A stretch of DNA of 56,942 nt from an uncultured Clostridia bacterium (GTDB lineage: Bacteria > Bacillota > Clostridia > UBA1381): assembly GCA_934454035.1 (NCBI GenBank), contig CAKSFY010000003.1, forward strand, positions 1 to 56,942, in the 5' to 3' direction. The first letter of the stretch is position 1. Each line of letters begins with the position of its first letter. Positions 16,450 through 25,052 of the stretch are shown in pieces. The position numbers and the translations under genes are program-made. The notes under the pieces were generated by a model. The model was given only the letters and a program-made list of their open reading frames with translations, searched no databases and was not told the DNA's origin.

Positions 16450-16653
16450 ATGCGTTTATCGGAGCTTTCCGGCAACGGAAAAATAATGGGATTTTCGGAG
16501 GATTTTGTTTCAAAAAGGCTTTTTGCTATGGGCTGCCGCCCGGGGAATTATGTTGAATTTATACTTTCCAAAGGTAATTTGTGCGAGTACAGAATCGGCG
16601 AAACCTTGATAGCCGTAAATATCAGCGGAGCAGACGGTATTTCGGTCGAATAA
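16450..16653 (+). CDS. feoA: Ferrous iron transport protein A
   Basis: The 67-residue SH3-like protein has the FeoA core: LSELSGNGKI, RLFAMGCRPGNYVEF and a final LIAVNISGADGISVE strand. FeoA is a small cytoplasmic partner of FeoB. AAAAGGAG lies nine bases before the ATG. Unusually, the next gene is not feoB but a P-type ATPase, with feoB following it. Confidence 0.9.
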   Translation: MRLSELSGNGKIMGFSEDFVSKRLFAMGCRPGNYVEFILSKGNLCEYRIGETLIAVNISGADGISVE

Positions 16654-16715
16654 ATGTAATATAACCGTTTGTCCGATAATAGTATAGAATGTGTGCAAAT
16701 AAAGGAGGAGAGTGT

Positions 16716-19250
16716 ATGTACGACAAAGATATAAAAAACGTTATAGAAGTGCTTGACACCGACGGAAGGAAAGGGTTGACGGAAAAGGAAGCGAAAAAGA
16801 GACTTTCAAAATTCGGAAAAAATATCATAACCGAAAAGAAAAAAGACGGTTTCTGGAAAAAATTTATCGACCAGTTTAAGGATTTTATGATTGTAATATT
16901 GCTGGCAGCCGCCGGAGTCTCATTTATAACCTCTGCCATGAACGGTGACGCGGATTTTGCCGACCCGATTATAATTCTGTGCATAGTTGTTTTCAATGCG
17001 CTTATCGGAGTTATTCAGGAAAATAAGGCTGAAAAATCCATAGAAGCACTCAAAAAAATTGCCGCACCGACCGCAAACGTTGTAAGAGAAGGAAAAATAA
17101 AAAGCGTTGACGCATTCTGTCTCGTTCCGGGGGATATTGTGGTATTAAAAGCCGGAGACAGGGTGTCGGCAGATTGCAGAATTATCGAAAGCACCGCTCT
17201 TGCGGCGGACGAGTCAATGCTGACGGGTGAATCTGTTTCAAGTGAAAAATGTGCGGACTGCAAATGCGATACAAATACTCCGCTTGCGGAGCGCAAAAAC
17301 ATGCTTTGGTCGGGGAGTATGATAGTATCCGGCAAGTGCCGTGCAGTTGTGTGCGGAACAGGAGAAAAAACCGAGATGGGGAATATAGCTTCCATGATAA
17401 TGTCAGCAGAGGACAGAGAAACACCGCTTCAGAAAAAACTGTCGGAGATAGGAAAAACACTCGGAATAGCAGCACTTCTCATTTGTGCGCTCATCTTTGT
17501 AATCGGCATATGCAAGTCTATAGCTCCGTTTGAAATGTTTATGACTGCCGTCAGTCTTGCGGTTGCGGCAATTCCGGAGGGGCTGCCGGCAATTGTTACG
17601 ATAATGCTTGCTATAGGCGTTCAGCGCATGGCAAAAAAAGGCGCAATAATAAGGCATCTTCCATCGGTTGAAACACTCGGTTCGGCAAGTGTGATATGTT
17701 CGGATAAAACAGGAACTCTTACAGAAAACAAAATGAGTGTTGTAAGCACATACTCAAAAGATGTTTCAAAGCTTTTTTACATGGGGGCACTTTGCTCCGA
17801 CAGAGAAAGTCTTAATCCGACCGAGACTGCAATACTGCGTGAGGCAGACAGGCTTCATGCGGGAAATAAAGACAAAAAAAGAATAGCGGAGATACCGTTC
17901 TGCTCCGAAACAAAGAGAATGAGCGTGCTTGTGCATGACAAAGACGGAATGCTTTCAATAACAAAGGGTGCACCGGACATAGTAGCCGATATGTGCACAT
18001 TTTATTTTGACGGAACAAGAGCAGCTCCGCTGACATCTGCAAAAAGGCATGAAATAGCCGAGGAAAATAAAAAAATGGCACATAGGGCGTTGAGAGTTAT
18101 TGCCGTTGCATATAAAGAAAATGTTTCGGGGGATAAGCCAAGCGAGAGCGGACTGATTTTTCTGGGTCTGATAGGCATGGAAGATCCGCCGAGAAAGGAA
18201 GTAAAAAGAGCCGTTCTTGTTTGCCGCGAGGCAGGGATTACACCGGTTATGATAACAGGTGACCACCCGGAAACGGCAGCTGCAATTGCAAAACAGGTTG
18301 GTATTTCGGACGGCACGAGAGTAATGACCGGCGCGGAGCTGGAAAAAATGCCGCAGGAAAGGCTTGATGAGGAAATTGAAAGATATTCGGTTTTTGCAAG
18401 AGTTACGCCTGCGCACAAGGTCAGAATCGTCAAAGCATGGCAAAAAAAGGGCGCGACCGTCGCAATGACCGGCGACGGAGTAAATGATGCCCCGGCTCTC
18501 AAGACCGCCGATATAGGCTGCAGCATGGGAATATCGGGTACGGATGTGGCTAAAAATGCATCGGATATGATACTTACAGATGACAATTTTGCAACGATAG
18601 TAAAAGCGGTAAAGGAAGGCCGCGGAATTTTTGCGAATATCAAAAAAGCGGTACAGTTCCTCTTATCGAGCAATATCGGTGAAATACTTACCGTATTTCT
18701 GGGAATCGTGTTCGGCTGGCAAACACCGCTTTTGGCAATTCAGCTTTTGTGGATTAATCTTGTAACCGATTCGCTGCCTGCAATTGCGCTTGGCATCGAT
18801 CCTGCAGATAAGGATATAATGACAAAACCGCCGAGACCTGCCGGCAAAAGTCTTTTTGCGGACGGCTTGTGGCTTACGATTGTGCTTGAGGGGGCAATGA
18901 TCGGTGCAGGTGCACTGCTTGCATTTGTTTGCGGAATAATTAATTATGATTTGATAACTGCCAGGACTATGGCATTTTGTGTGCTCAGCATGTCTCAGCT
19001 TGTTCACGCGTTTAATATGCGGAGTGAACATTCGGTTTTTGCGGTCGGTTTGTTTACCAATAAATATTTGGTGGGTGCATTTGTTGCCGGTGTGATTTTG
19101 CAGTGTGCTGTTGTTACGGTTGCTCCGCTTGCGGCACTTTTTAAGGTGACAATGCTTGATTTCGGAGGATGGCTGACTGTTGCGGTTCTTTCATTTATGC
19201 CGTTGGTGATTGTTGAGTTTCAAAAATTTATAAACAGGAGGGTAAAGTGA
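16716..19250 (+). CDS. Calcium-type P-type ATPase (P2A/PMR1-like)
   Basis: The 844-residue membrane pump has an N-terminal cation-ATPase domain, the PEGLPA ion-site motif in TM4, phosphorylation Asp ~330 in CSDKTGTLTENKM, TGDHPETA, MTGDGVNDAPALK, SSNIGE in TM5 and WINLVTDSLPA in TM6. The N/E and N/T/D side chains in TM5 and TM6 match the Ca2+ sites of SERCA and PMR1; PMR1-type pumps also move Mn2+. The start is ATG 16716, eight bases after AGGAGG. It sits between feoA and feoB and overlaps feoB by 4 bases (GTGA), so its product is made together with the iron transporter. Why is unknown. Confidence 0.9.
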   Translation: MYDKDIKNVIEVLDTDGRKGLTEKEAKKRLSKFGKNIITEKKKDGFWKKFIDQFKDFMIVILLAAAGVSFITSAMNGDADFADPIIILCIVVFNALIGVIQENKAEKSIEALKKIAAPTANVVREGKIKSVDAFCLVPGDIVVLKAGDRVSADCRIIESTALAADESMLTGESVSSEKCADCKCDTNTPLAERKNMLWSGSMIVSGKCRAVVCGTGEKTEMGNIASMIMSAEDRETPLQKKLSEIGKTLGIAALLICALIFVIGICKSIAPFEMFMTAVSLAVAAIPEGLPAIVTIMLAIGVQRMAKKGAIIRHLPSVETLGSASVICSDKTGTLTENKMSVVSTYSKDVSKLFYMGALCSDRESLNPTETAILREADRLHAGNKDKKRIAEIPFCSETKRMSVLVHDKDGMLSITKGAPDIVADMCTFYFDGTRAAPLTSAKRHEIAEENKKMAHRALRVIAVAYKENVSGDKPSESGLIFLGLIGMEDPPRKEVKRAVLVCREAGITPVMITGDHPETAAAIAKQVGISDGTRVMTGAELEKMPQERLDEEIERYSVFARVTPAHKVRIVKAWQKKGATVAMTGDGVNDAPALKTADIGCSMGISGTDVAKNASDMILTDDNFATIVKAVKEGRGIFANIKKAVQFLLSSNIGEILTVFLGIVFGWQTPLLAIQLLWINLVTDSLPAIALGIDPADKDIMTKPPRPAGKSLFADGLWLTIVLEGAMIGAGALLAFVCGIINYDLITARTMAFCVLSMSQLVHAFNMRSEHSVFAVGLFTNKYLVGAFVAGVILQCAVVTVAPLAALFKVTMLDFGGWLTVAVLSFMPLVIVEFQKFINRRVK

Positions 19251-20941
19251 GCGTTTTTGCACTTGCCGGGAATCCCAACTGCGGAAAAACAACCCTTTTT
19301 AATCGGCTTACCGGCAGCAGATACAGGGTCGGCAACCGTGCAGGCGTAACGGTTGATGCAAAAGAGGGAAAATGGGGTGAAAATATTCTTGTTGATTTAC
19401 CGGGGATCTATTCTCTTTTTGAATCGGGGGCGGAGGAATCCGCTGCAAGAGACTATCTTTCCTCCGGAGGGGCGGACGCGGTAATCAACATAATTGACGC
19501 GGCAAATTTGGAGCGCAGTCTCATGCTGACAAAAGAGCTTTCAACGCTCGGCATACCAATGATAATAGTTCTCAATATGGCGGATAAGCTGGCGGAAAGC
19601 GGCTTTTCGATAGATATTGCCGAATTTGAAAGGCTGGCAGGTGTACCGGTTGTGTTGGTTTCGGCATCAAAAGGCTTCGGAACGGAGGAGCTTTTCTATG
19701 TTAATGCAAAAACTCCGAAGCCGATTATACCGGAGCTTATAATAAAAAAAGCAGTCACAAAAACAGGGAGAAACATTCCGCTTGAAAAAAGCATAAAGGC
19801 TGACAAAATACTAATAGGCAGCATTTTTTCGGGGGTGATTTTTGCCAGTGTAATATCTGCGGTCTTTTATCTTACATTCGGCACTCCGGGCAGAATAGCC
19901 GCGGAATTTTGCGAAGGGCTTTTTTTAAAATTAAGGTGCGGCACGGAAACAGTGCTGACAAACGGAGGTGTAAACAGATTCCTGATAAGTCTTGTCTGTG
20001 ACGGAATACTTGCGTCAATCGGCGGAGTTGTACCCTTTTTCGGACAGATTTTGATTTTATTTTTCTGCATTTCGCTTATGGAGGATATAGGATATATGCC
20101 GAGAATTATTTTTCTTTTGAGCGGAATATTTGAAAAGCTGCATTTGGATGCGCGCTCGGCGGTTTCCTTTGTTACTGGTTTCGGATGCAGCGTCACTGCA
20201 GCAATGGCAGCAAAAAATATAGATGACAGAGCGCTAAGGAAAAAGACAGTTACTCTGTTGCCTTTTATTTCGTGCAGTGCAAAAATGCCGGTATATGTAA
20301 TGCTTGCCGATATTTTTTTTGAAAAATACAAAACGCCGGTTATTGCTGCATTATATTTGGGCGGAATTGCCGCAGCATGCATATACGCGAAAATAAAAAA
20401 AGAAAATAAAAAGGATTTTGTTCTTGAGCTGCCGCCGTATCGAATGCCGACAGTGCAGAATACTATGAATCAGCTTAAAAATAAGCTTTCAGATTTTGCA
20501 AAAAGAGCAGGAACGGTTATGTTTTTAGCAGGAATTGCGGTATGGCTTATGCAGACATTTGATTTTTCGCTTCATGCGGCGCCTATGCCGGAGGACAGTA
20601 TGCTCGGAAAACTGGGCGCGGTTATTTCACCGGTATTTATTCCGTGCGGTTTCGGGAATTGGAGGGCGGCGGTCGCGCTTTTGTCGGGAATTCCGGCAAA
20701 AGAAGCAATCATATCGACAATATCTGTCGCAGGAGGTGCCGGCAGAATTTTTACGCCTGAGTCGGCTTTGTCATTTTTGGTCTTTGTGCTTTATTATCCT
20801 CCGTGTATTGCAGCATTGTCGGCTATCGGCGGTGAGCTGACAAAAAAAGAATTACTTTTTTTGATAGTAAGGCAGATTATTATAGCGTGGATAATGTCAG
20901 CGTGTGTTTTTAATATCCTTAACTTTGTGCCGAAACGGTAA
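19247..20941 (+). CDS. feoB: Ferrous iron transport protein B (short form)
   Basis: FeoB is the GTPase-coupled Fe2+ permease. The G domain shows G1 GNPNCGKTT (residues 8-16), G2 GNRAGVTVD, G3 DLPGIYSL and G4 NMAD in place of the common NMMD. The membrane part has the two Gate motifs, with the CGFGNWRAA-type segment and PYRMP. At 564 residues it is shorter than the usual ~650-770. Start codon is GTG, overlapping the previous stop, with AGGAGG upstream. No FeoC is found. Confidence 0.93.
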   Translation: MSVFALAGNPNCGKTTLFNRLTGSRYRVGNRAGVTVDAKEGKWGENILVDLPGIYSLFESGAEESAARDYLSSGGADAVINIIDAANLERSLMLTKELSTLGIPMIIVLNMADKLAESGFSIDIAEFERLAGVPVVLVSASKGFGTEELFYVNAKTPKPIIPELIIKKAVTKTGRNIPLEKSIKADKILIGSIFSGVIFASVISAVFYLTFGTPGRIAAEFCEGLFLKLRCGTETVLTNGGVNRFLISLVCDGILASIGGVVPFFGQILILFFCISLMEDIGYMPRIIFLLSGIFEKLHLDARSAVSFVTGFGCSVTAAMAAKNIDDRALRKKTVTLLPFISCSAKMPVYVMLADIFFEKYKTPVIAALYLGGIAAACIYAKIKKENKKDFVLELPPYRMPTVQNTMNQLKNKLSDFAKRAGTVMFLAGIAVWLMQTFDFSLHAAPMPEDSMLGKLGAVISPVFIPCGFGNWRAAVALLSGIPAKEAIISTISVAGGAGRIFTPESALSFLVFVLYYPPCIAALSAIGGELTKKELLFLIVRQIIIAWIMSACVFNILNFVPKR

Positions 20942-21068
20942 ACTTTTTTTAAACAAATTATGAAAATGTTGAAAGTCATGAAAAATAGTGCTAAAATGTT
21001 AAATATACTAAGGTGGATATAAAATATGAAATGTTTTTTTGTCTGCCGATATAAGGAGAGTTACTTAA

Positions 21069-21467
21069 ATGAATGACTGGAGAAATAAGCTGCTTAACTT
21101 CATGGCAGGACGTTACGGCATGGATAATTTTAACAGATTTTTAATATGGGTCGGTCTGATTTTATGGGTTGCCGGACTGTTCGGAATAAGAATCTGTTCA
21201 AAGCTGGCACTTGCGATTTTTATTATATATATTTACAGAATGCTTTCAAAAAATTATAACCAAAGGTACAACGAAAATCAGATGTATTTGAAGTATACCG
21301 AAAAAATCAGGTGGCATTGGTCGCAGCTTAAGAAAAAATACGAATACAGAAAATATCACAAAATTTTTAAATGCCCCAAATGCAAAAAGAAACTGAGCGT
21401 CCCCAGAGGTAAAGGAAAAATAGAAATTTCCTGCCCGTGCGGAAATAAAATAATAAAGAAAACATAA
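21069..21467 (+). CDS. Small membrane protein with C-terminal zinc ribbon
   Basis: I do not recognise a named family. The 132-residue protein has one long hydrophobic region (residues ~24-58, probably two helices), a basic middle section, and a C-terminal four-cysteine ribbon: CPKCKKKLSVPRGKGKIEI followed by SCPCGN. The same ribbon, with the PRGKGKI turn, occurs in conserved but uncharacterised clostridial membrane proteins. The basic linker and ribbon could bind RNA or protein on the cytoplasmic side. AAGGAGAG precedes the ATG. It stands alone before the ribosomal genes. Confidence 0.7.
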   Translation: MNDWRNKLLNFMAGRYGMDNFNRFLIWVGLILWVAGLFGIRICSKLALAIFIIYIYRMLSKNYNQRYNENQMYLKYTEKIRWHWSQLKKKYEYRKYHKIFKCPKCKKKLSVPRGKGKIEISCPCGNKIIKKT

Positions 21468-21497
21468 TAAAAAAAATCAGATTTTTTATAAAAAAGC

Positions 21498-21526
21498 TTG
21501 CATTATGAGATAATATATGTTATAAT
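21498..21526 (+). promoter_or_regulatory. Promoter of rpmE
   Basis: TTGCAT (21498-21503) and TATAAT (21521-21526) are separated by exactly 17 bases, and rpmE follows 50 bases later. Confidence 0.8.
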
Positions 21527-21575
21527 AGACAATGGTTCTTTATGAATCTAAATTTCTTATAAGGAGGGAATGAAG

Positions 21576-21776
21576 ATGAAAGAAGGAATTCATCCTGATT
21601 ATAAGCCGACAACTATAAGATGTGCTTGCGGTGCTGTTTATGAAACAGGCTCTACAAAAGAGGACATCCAGGTCGAAATTTGTTCGAACTGCCACCCGTT
21701 CTACACAGGTAAGCAAAAGCTTGTTGATACCGGCGGCCGTGTTGAAAAGTTCAACAAACGTTTCAACCGCAAATAA
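21576..21776 (+). CDS. rpmE: 50S ribosomal protein L31 (zinc-binding form)
   Basis: The 66-residue protein matches type A L31: MKEGIHPDYKPTTIRCACG, then EICSNCHPFYTGKQKLVDT. Four cysteines (CAC and CSNC) mark the zinc-binding C+ form. The ATG at 21576 is preferred because AGGAGG is eight bases upstream; the ATG six bases earlier is too close to it. No L31B paralogue is seen here. Confidence 0.96.
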   Translation: MKEGIHPDYKPTTIRCACGAVYETGSTKEDIQVEICSNCHPFYTGKQKLVDTGGRVEKFNKRFNRK

Positions 21777-21780
21777 TTTT

Positions 21781-21890
21781 GCTTGGTTTATTATTTTTAA
21801 AGAACAATTGGGTTAAACCTACGCTTAGATAACCGAATCACCAACGGTTTCTCAGCATATGGGGATCATTTATCATAGGAGGTGAATTAA
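21781..21890 (+). other. Leader region of rpsO
   Basis: This 110-base gap holds small inverted repeats such as AACCG...CGGTT (near 21832-21850) before the AGGAGGTG ribosome binding site. In several bacteria S15 represses its own mRNA through leader structures, so an autoregulatory fold is possible. I cannot match it to a described S15 leader class by eye. Confidence 0.25.
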
Positions 21891-22157
21891 ATGACAAAGG
21901 AACGTAAGCAGGAAATTATTGCAACCTTTGCAACTCATGAGGGAGATACAGGCTCACCTGAGGTTCAAGTTGCATTGCTGACTGAAAGAATCAATCATTT
22001 GAACGACGAGCATTTGAACGTTCATAAGAAAGACCACCATTCAAGAAGAGGTCTTTTGATGATGGTTGGTAAGAGAAGAAGCTTATTGAACTACCTGAAG
22101 TCACAGGACATCGAAAGATATCGTGCTTTGGTAAGCAAATTGGGATTGAGAAAATAA
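21891..22157 (+). CDS. rpsO: 30S ribosomal protein S15
   Basis: The 88-residue protein is a complete S15, with GDTGSPEVQVALLTERI, HHSRRGLLMMVGKRR and LNYLKSQD motifs. It binds the central domain of 16S rRNA early in 30S assembly. It lies before pnp, the usual rpsO-pnp order, but a strong terminator separates them. Confidence 0.97.
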   Translation: MTKERKQEIIATFATHEGDTGSPEVQVALLTERINHLNDEHLNVHKKDHHSRRGLLMMVGKRRSLLNYLKSQDIERYRALVSKLGLRK

Positions 22158-22189
22158 GCTCATTGCTTGCAAAAGCGAGTTATGCTATC

Positions 22190-22230
22190 AAGCAAGCGGG
22201 CAGAATTTGTTCGCTTGCTTTTAATTTTAA
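22190..22230 (+). terminator. Terminator between rpsO and pnp
   Basis: AAGCAAGCG and CGCTTGCTT pair around a short loop and are followed by TTAATTTT. The T tract is imperfect, so partial readthrough into pnp is likely, as in other rpsO-pnp operons. Confidence 0.75.
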
Positions 22231-22265
22231 AAAAATAAAGGCCGCAGGTTTACTTTTAGCAAATA

Positions 22266-22306
22266 AGCAGAGAGTTTGCACACGGCAAATTTTGTGCCTA
22301 TCTGCT
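22266..22306 (+). promoter_or_regulatory. Hairpin in the pnp 5' leader
   Basis: AGCAGA/TCTGCT forms the outer stem and GCACA/TGTGC an inner stem, about 20 bases before the pnp ribosome binding site. In E. coli a leader hairpin cut by RNase III mediates PNPase autoregulation; whether the same happens here is speculation. Confidence 0.35.
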
Positions 22307-22345
22307 AATGTAAATTTTGCCGCTTAAAAAAAGGAGAAATTATTA

Positions 22346-24436
22346 ATGTTCAAAACTTTTGAAACAACTTTGGCAGGCAGACCGCTTGTCATTGAGACAG
22401 GAAAAATGTGCTGCCTGGCAAACGGACATTGTCTTGTCCGCTACGGGGACACTGTTGTAATGGTAAACGTAACCGCTTCGAGAACTCCGAGAGAGGGAGT
22501 AGACTTTTTCCCTTTGAGTGTTGACTATGAAGAAAAGCTTTATGCAGTCGGCAAAATTCCGGGCGGATATATCAAGCGTGAGGGCAAACCCTCCGAAAAG
22601 GCTATTTTGACAAGCCGTGTAATCGACCGTCCGATAAGACCTCTGTTCCCGTCGGACTTGAGAAACGATGTATCGGTTGTTGCTACCGTTCTTTCGGTTG
22701 AACAGGACAACCCTCCCGAAGTTGCGGCAATGATTGGTACTTCAATAGCGATTTCTATTTCGGATATTCCCTGGAACGGACCTATAGGCGGTGTATGGCT
22801 CGGTCTTGTTGACGGAGAATATGTTATAAATCCGACAGTAGAGCAGAGAGAAAAATCGGATATGCTCGTTACAGTTGCCGGAACAAAAGCTAAAGTAGTA
22901 ATGATTGAAGCCGGAGCTAACGAAATTGAAGAAAGCGTAATGCTCGAGGGCATTAAGTTTGCACATAAGACAATAATAGAGCTTTGCGGATTTATTGAAA
23001 ATATTCAAAAGGAAATCGGCAAAGAAAAATTCGAGTATGAAGCTCATACAGTAAATCAAGAATTGTGGGACGCTGTTAAGGCTATGTCATACGAAAAAAT
23101 TCAGTACGCACTTGATACGGATGATAAAAATATCCGTGATGAGCGTCTCGGTGTTATCACAGACGAGCTTATTGAAAGGCTCGGTGAGGAATTCCCGACA
23201 ATTGAAGAAGAAATTCAGGAAATTCTCTACAAAATGCAGAAAGAAATCGTTCGTAACTGGCTTGTCCAGGGCAGACGTGTTGACGGCAGAAGCTTAGACC
23301 AAATCAGACCGCTTGCGGCTGAGGTTGATTTGCTTCCGAGAACTCACGGTTCGGGTCTTTTTACAAGAGGACAAACACAGGTTCTTACAGTGGCTACCCT
23401 TGCTCCGCTTGCAGAGATGCAGCGTCTTGACGGAATCGATGAGGAAGAAACAAAGAGATATATGCATCACTATAATTTCCCGTCATATTCAGTTGGCGAA
23501 ACAAAGCCGTCAAGAGGTCCGGGCAGACGTGAAATCGGTCATGGCGCACTGGCTGAACGCTCGCTTGTTCCGGTTCTTCCGTCAGAGGAGGAATTCCCGT
23601 ATGCAATAAGAACCGTTTCCGAGGTTTTAAGCTCTAACGGTTCAACTTCGCAGGGAAGTGTCTGCGGTTCAACGCTGGCTCTTATGGCTGCCGGTGTTCC
23701 GATTAAAGCACCTGTTGCAGGTATTTCGTGCGGACTTATTACAACCGAACACGGTTTTACAACAATGGTTGATATTCAGGGCCTGGAAGATTTCTACGGC
23801 GAAATGGACTTTAAAGTAGCCGGAACAAAGAAAGGTATAACTTCAATTCAGGTTGATATTAAAAATGACGGACTTCCTTATGATGTCATTGAAGAAGCTC
23901 TTAAGAAAACACATGACGCAAGATGCTATATCATTGATGATATTCTTCTTAAGGCTATTCCGGAAACCCGCGACCATCTGTCTCCGTATGCTCCGAAGGT
24001 AAGCACCATGCATATTGATCCGGATAAAATCAGAGAAGTAATCGGTCAGGGCGGTAAGGTAATTCAAAAGATTGTTGCCGACACCGGTGCAAAAATCGAT
24101 ATAGAGGACGACGGAACAATTCATATTTTCGCTGTAAATCAAGAATCCGGAGATGCTGCAAAGGACGCAATTGATTTAATCGTTAAAGAACCGGAAGTAG
24201 GAGAAATATATACAGGTCTTGTAAAGACGGTAACGGCATTCGGTGCATTTGTCGAGATTCTTCCCGGCAAGGACGGATTGTGTCATATTTCAAAGCTTGC
24301 GGACAGACGCGTAGAAAAAGTTGAGGACGTTGCCAATGTCGGAGATATGCTGACAGTTAAGGTTATGGATATTGATACAAAGACAGGAAAGATAAGCCTT
24401 TCACACAAGGATTCCGATTTGAAACCTAACAAATAA
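22346..24436 (+). CDS. pnp: Polyribonucleotide nucleotidyltransferase (PNPase)
   Basis: PNPase degrades RNA 3' to 5' using phosphate. The 696-residue protein has two RNase PH domains (first from residue 1, second from ~310: GRRVDGRSLDQIRPLAAEV), the FFPLSVDYEEK segment, a GSTSQGSVCGSTLALMAAG active-site block, a KH domain (IREVIGQGGKVIQKI) and a C-terminal S1 domain (GEIYTGLVKTVTAFGAF). It ends after the S1 domain, as normal. AAAGGAG precedes the ATG. A remnant of another gene begins immediately after the stop. Confidence 0.97.
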   Translation: MFKTFETTLAGRPLVIETGKMCCLANGHCLVRYGDTVVMVNVTASRTPREGVDFFPLSVDYEEKLYAVGKIPGGYIKREGKPSEKAILTSRVIDRPIRPLFPSDLRNDVSVVATVLSVEQDNPPEVAAMIGTSIAISISDIPWNGPIGGVWLGLVDGEYVINPTVEQREKSDMLVTVAGTKAKVVMIEAGANEIEESVMLEGIKFAHKTIIELCGFIENIQKEIGKEKFEYEAHTVNQELWDAVKAMSYEKIQYALDTDDKNIRDERLGVITDELIERLGEEFPTIEEEIQEILYKMQKEIVRNWLVQGRRVDGRSLDQIRPLAAEVDLLPRTHGSGLFTRGQTQVLTVATLAPLAEMQRLDGIDEEETKRYMHHYNFPSYSVGETKPSRGPGRREIGHGALAERSLVPVLPSEEEFPYAIRTVSEVLSSNGSTSQGSVCGSTLALMAAGVPIKAPVAGISCGLITTEHGFTTMVDIQGLEDFYGEMDFKVAGTKKGITSIQVDIKNDGLPYDVIEEALKKTHDARCYIIDDILLKAIPETRDHLSPYAPKVSTMHIDPDKIREVIGQGGKVIQKIVADTGAKIDIEDDGTIHIFAVNQESGDAAKDAIDLIVKEPEVGEIYTGLVKTVTAFGAFVEILPGKDGLCHISKLADRRVEKVEDVANVGDMLTVKVMDIDTKTGKISLSHKDSDLKPNK

Positions 24437-24957
24437 CTTACGGTGATAAAGAGGAAGCAATCTATCCTTATACCTGCGAGTTTTTCTACCGACCGACAAA
24501 CGCTCAGACTATGGTATATGCTCAAAATAATCCTGCAATACTCAGAAATGACCGCGCAATGCTTCTGAATGTACCATTGGGTGAGCTTGGAGTTGATTCT
24601 TTCATTCCTGCAACCAATGCAGAAAGAGCGAATATAAGCAAGCTTGTGAGAGAAGCAATCAGCGACTTTATCGGTGAAAATGTTAATCCGGCTGTATATG
24701 CCGATAAAAACTGCGGAGTGGTACTTGCCGAGACTGTTAATGATGAAAAAATACTGATTTTGACAGATTATTCACCCGATTCAAATACCGAGCCGTCAGA
24801 AGTAAATGTTACCTTTGAAAATCTTAATGTGAAAAAAGTTCAAAATTTGGTTTATGAGGAGCATAATATTGCCCTTAACAGATTTGAATCGAACGGACTG
24901 ATAAAAGGATTTTCCGCCAAGATAAGGCCGCACGAAACACTTATATTTAAGATATAA
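24437..24957 (+). pseudogene. 3' remnant of a larger gene fused to the pnp boundary
   Basis: The frame (offset from pnp) is open from just after 24427 and reads TYGDKEEAIYPYTCEFFYRP and onward to a stop at 24957, giving ~174 residues. The first ATG (24511) has no ribosome binding site, and protein-like sequence continues upstream of it to the pnp stop. It therefore looks like the C-terminus of a gene whose 5' part was deleted. The end (NGLIKGFSAKIRPHETLIFKI-like) resembles the closing beta domain of large glycoside hydrolases, and a galactosidase-type relative is encoded at the right of this window; that link is tentative. Confidence 0.6.
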
Positions 24958-24999
24958 TAAAAGACCGTAACACAAAAAAAGACGTTTTTTTAAAAACAT

Positions 25000-25034
25000 A
25001 AAAAGGCGGTGTAATTTTTATACACCGCCTTTTT
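25000..25034. terminator. Bidirectional terminator
   Basis: AAAAAGGCGGTGTA and TACACCGCCTTTTT are perfect 14-base arms around ATTTTTA. It lies between the remnant and the convergent stalk-domain gene. The same GGCGGTGTA/TACACCGCC stem recurs at 32464-32490. Confidence 0.9.
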
Positions 25035-25052
25035 ACATCCCCTTTTTTCTTG

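Noticed and set aside
18002..18673. A 223-codon open frame opposite the calcium-type ATPase
   Set aside because: It is antisense to a well-supported gene, with low-complexity Ser/Ala composition and no start signal.
19867..20382. A 171-codon open frame opposite feoB
   Set aside because: It is fully contained in feoB and shows no protein-family motif.
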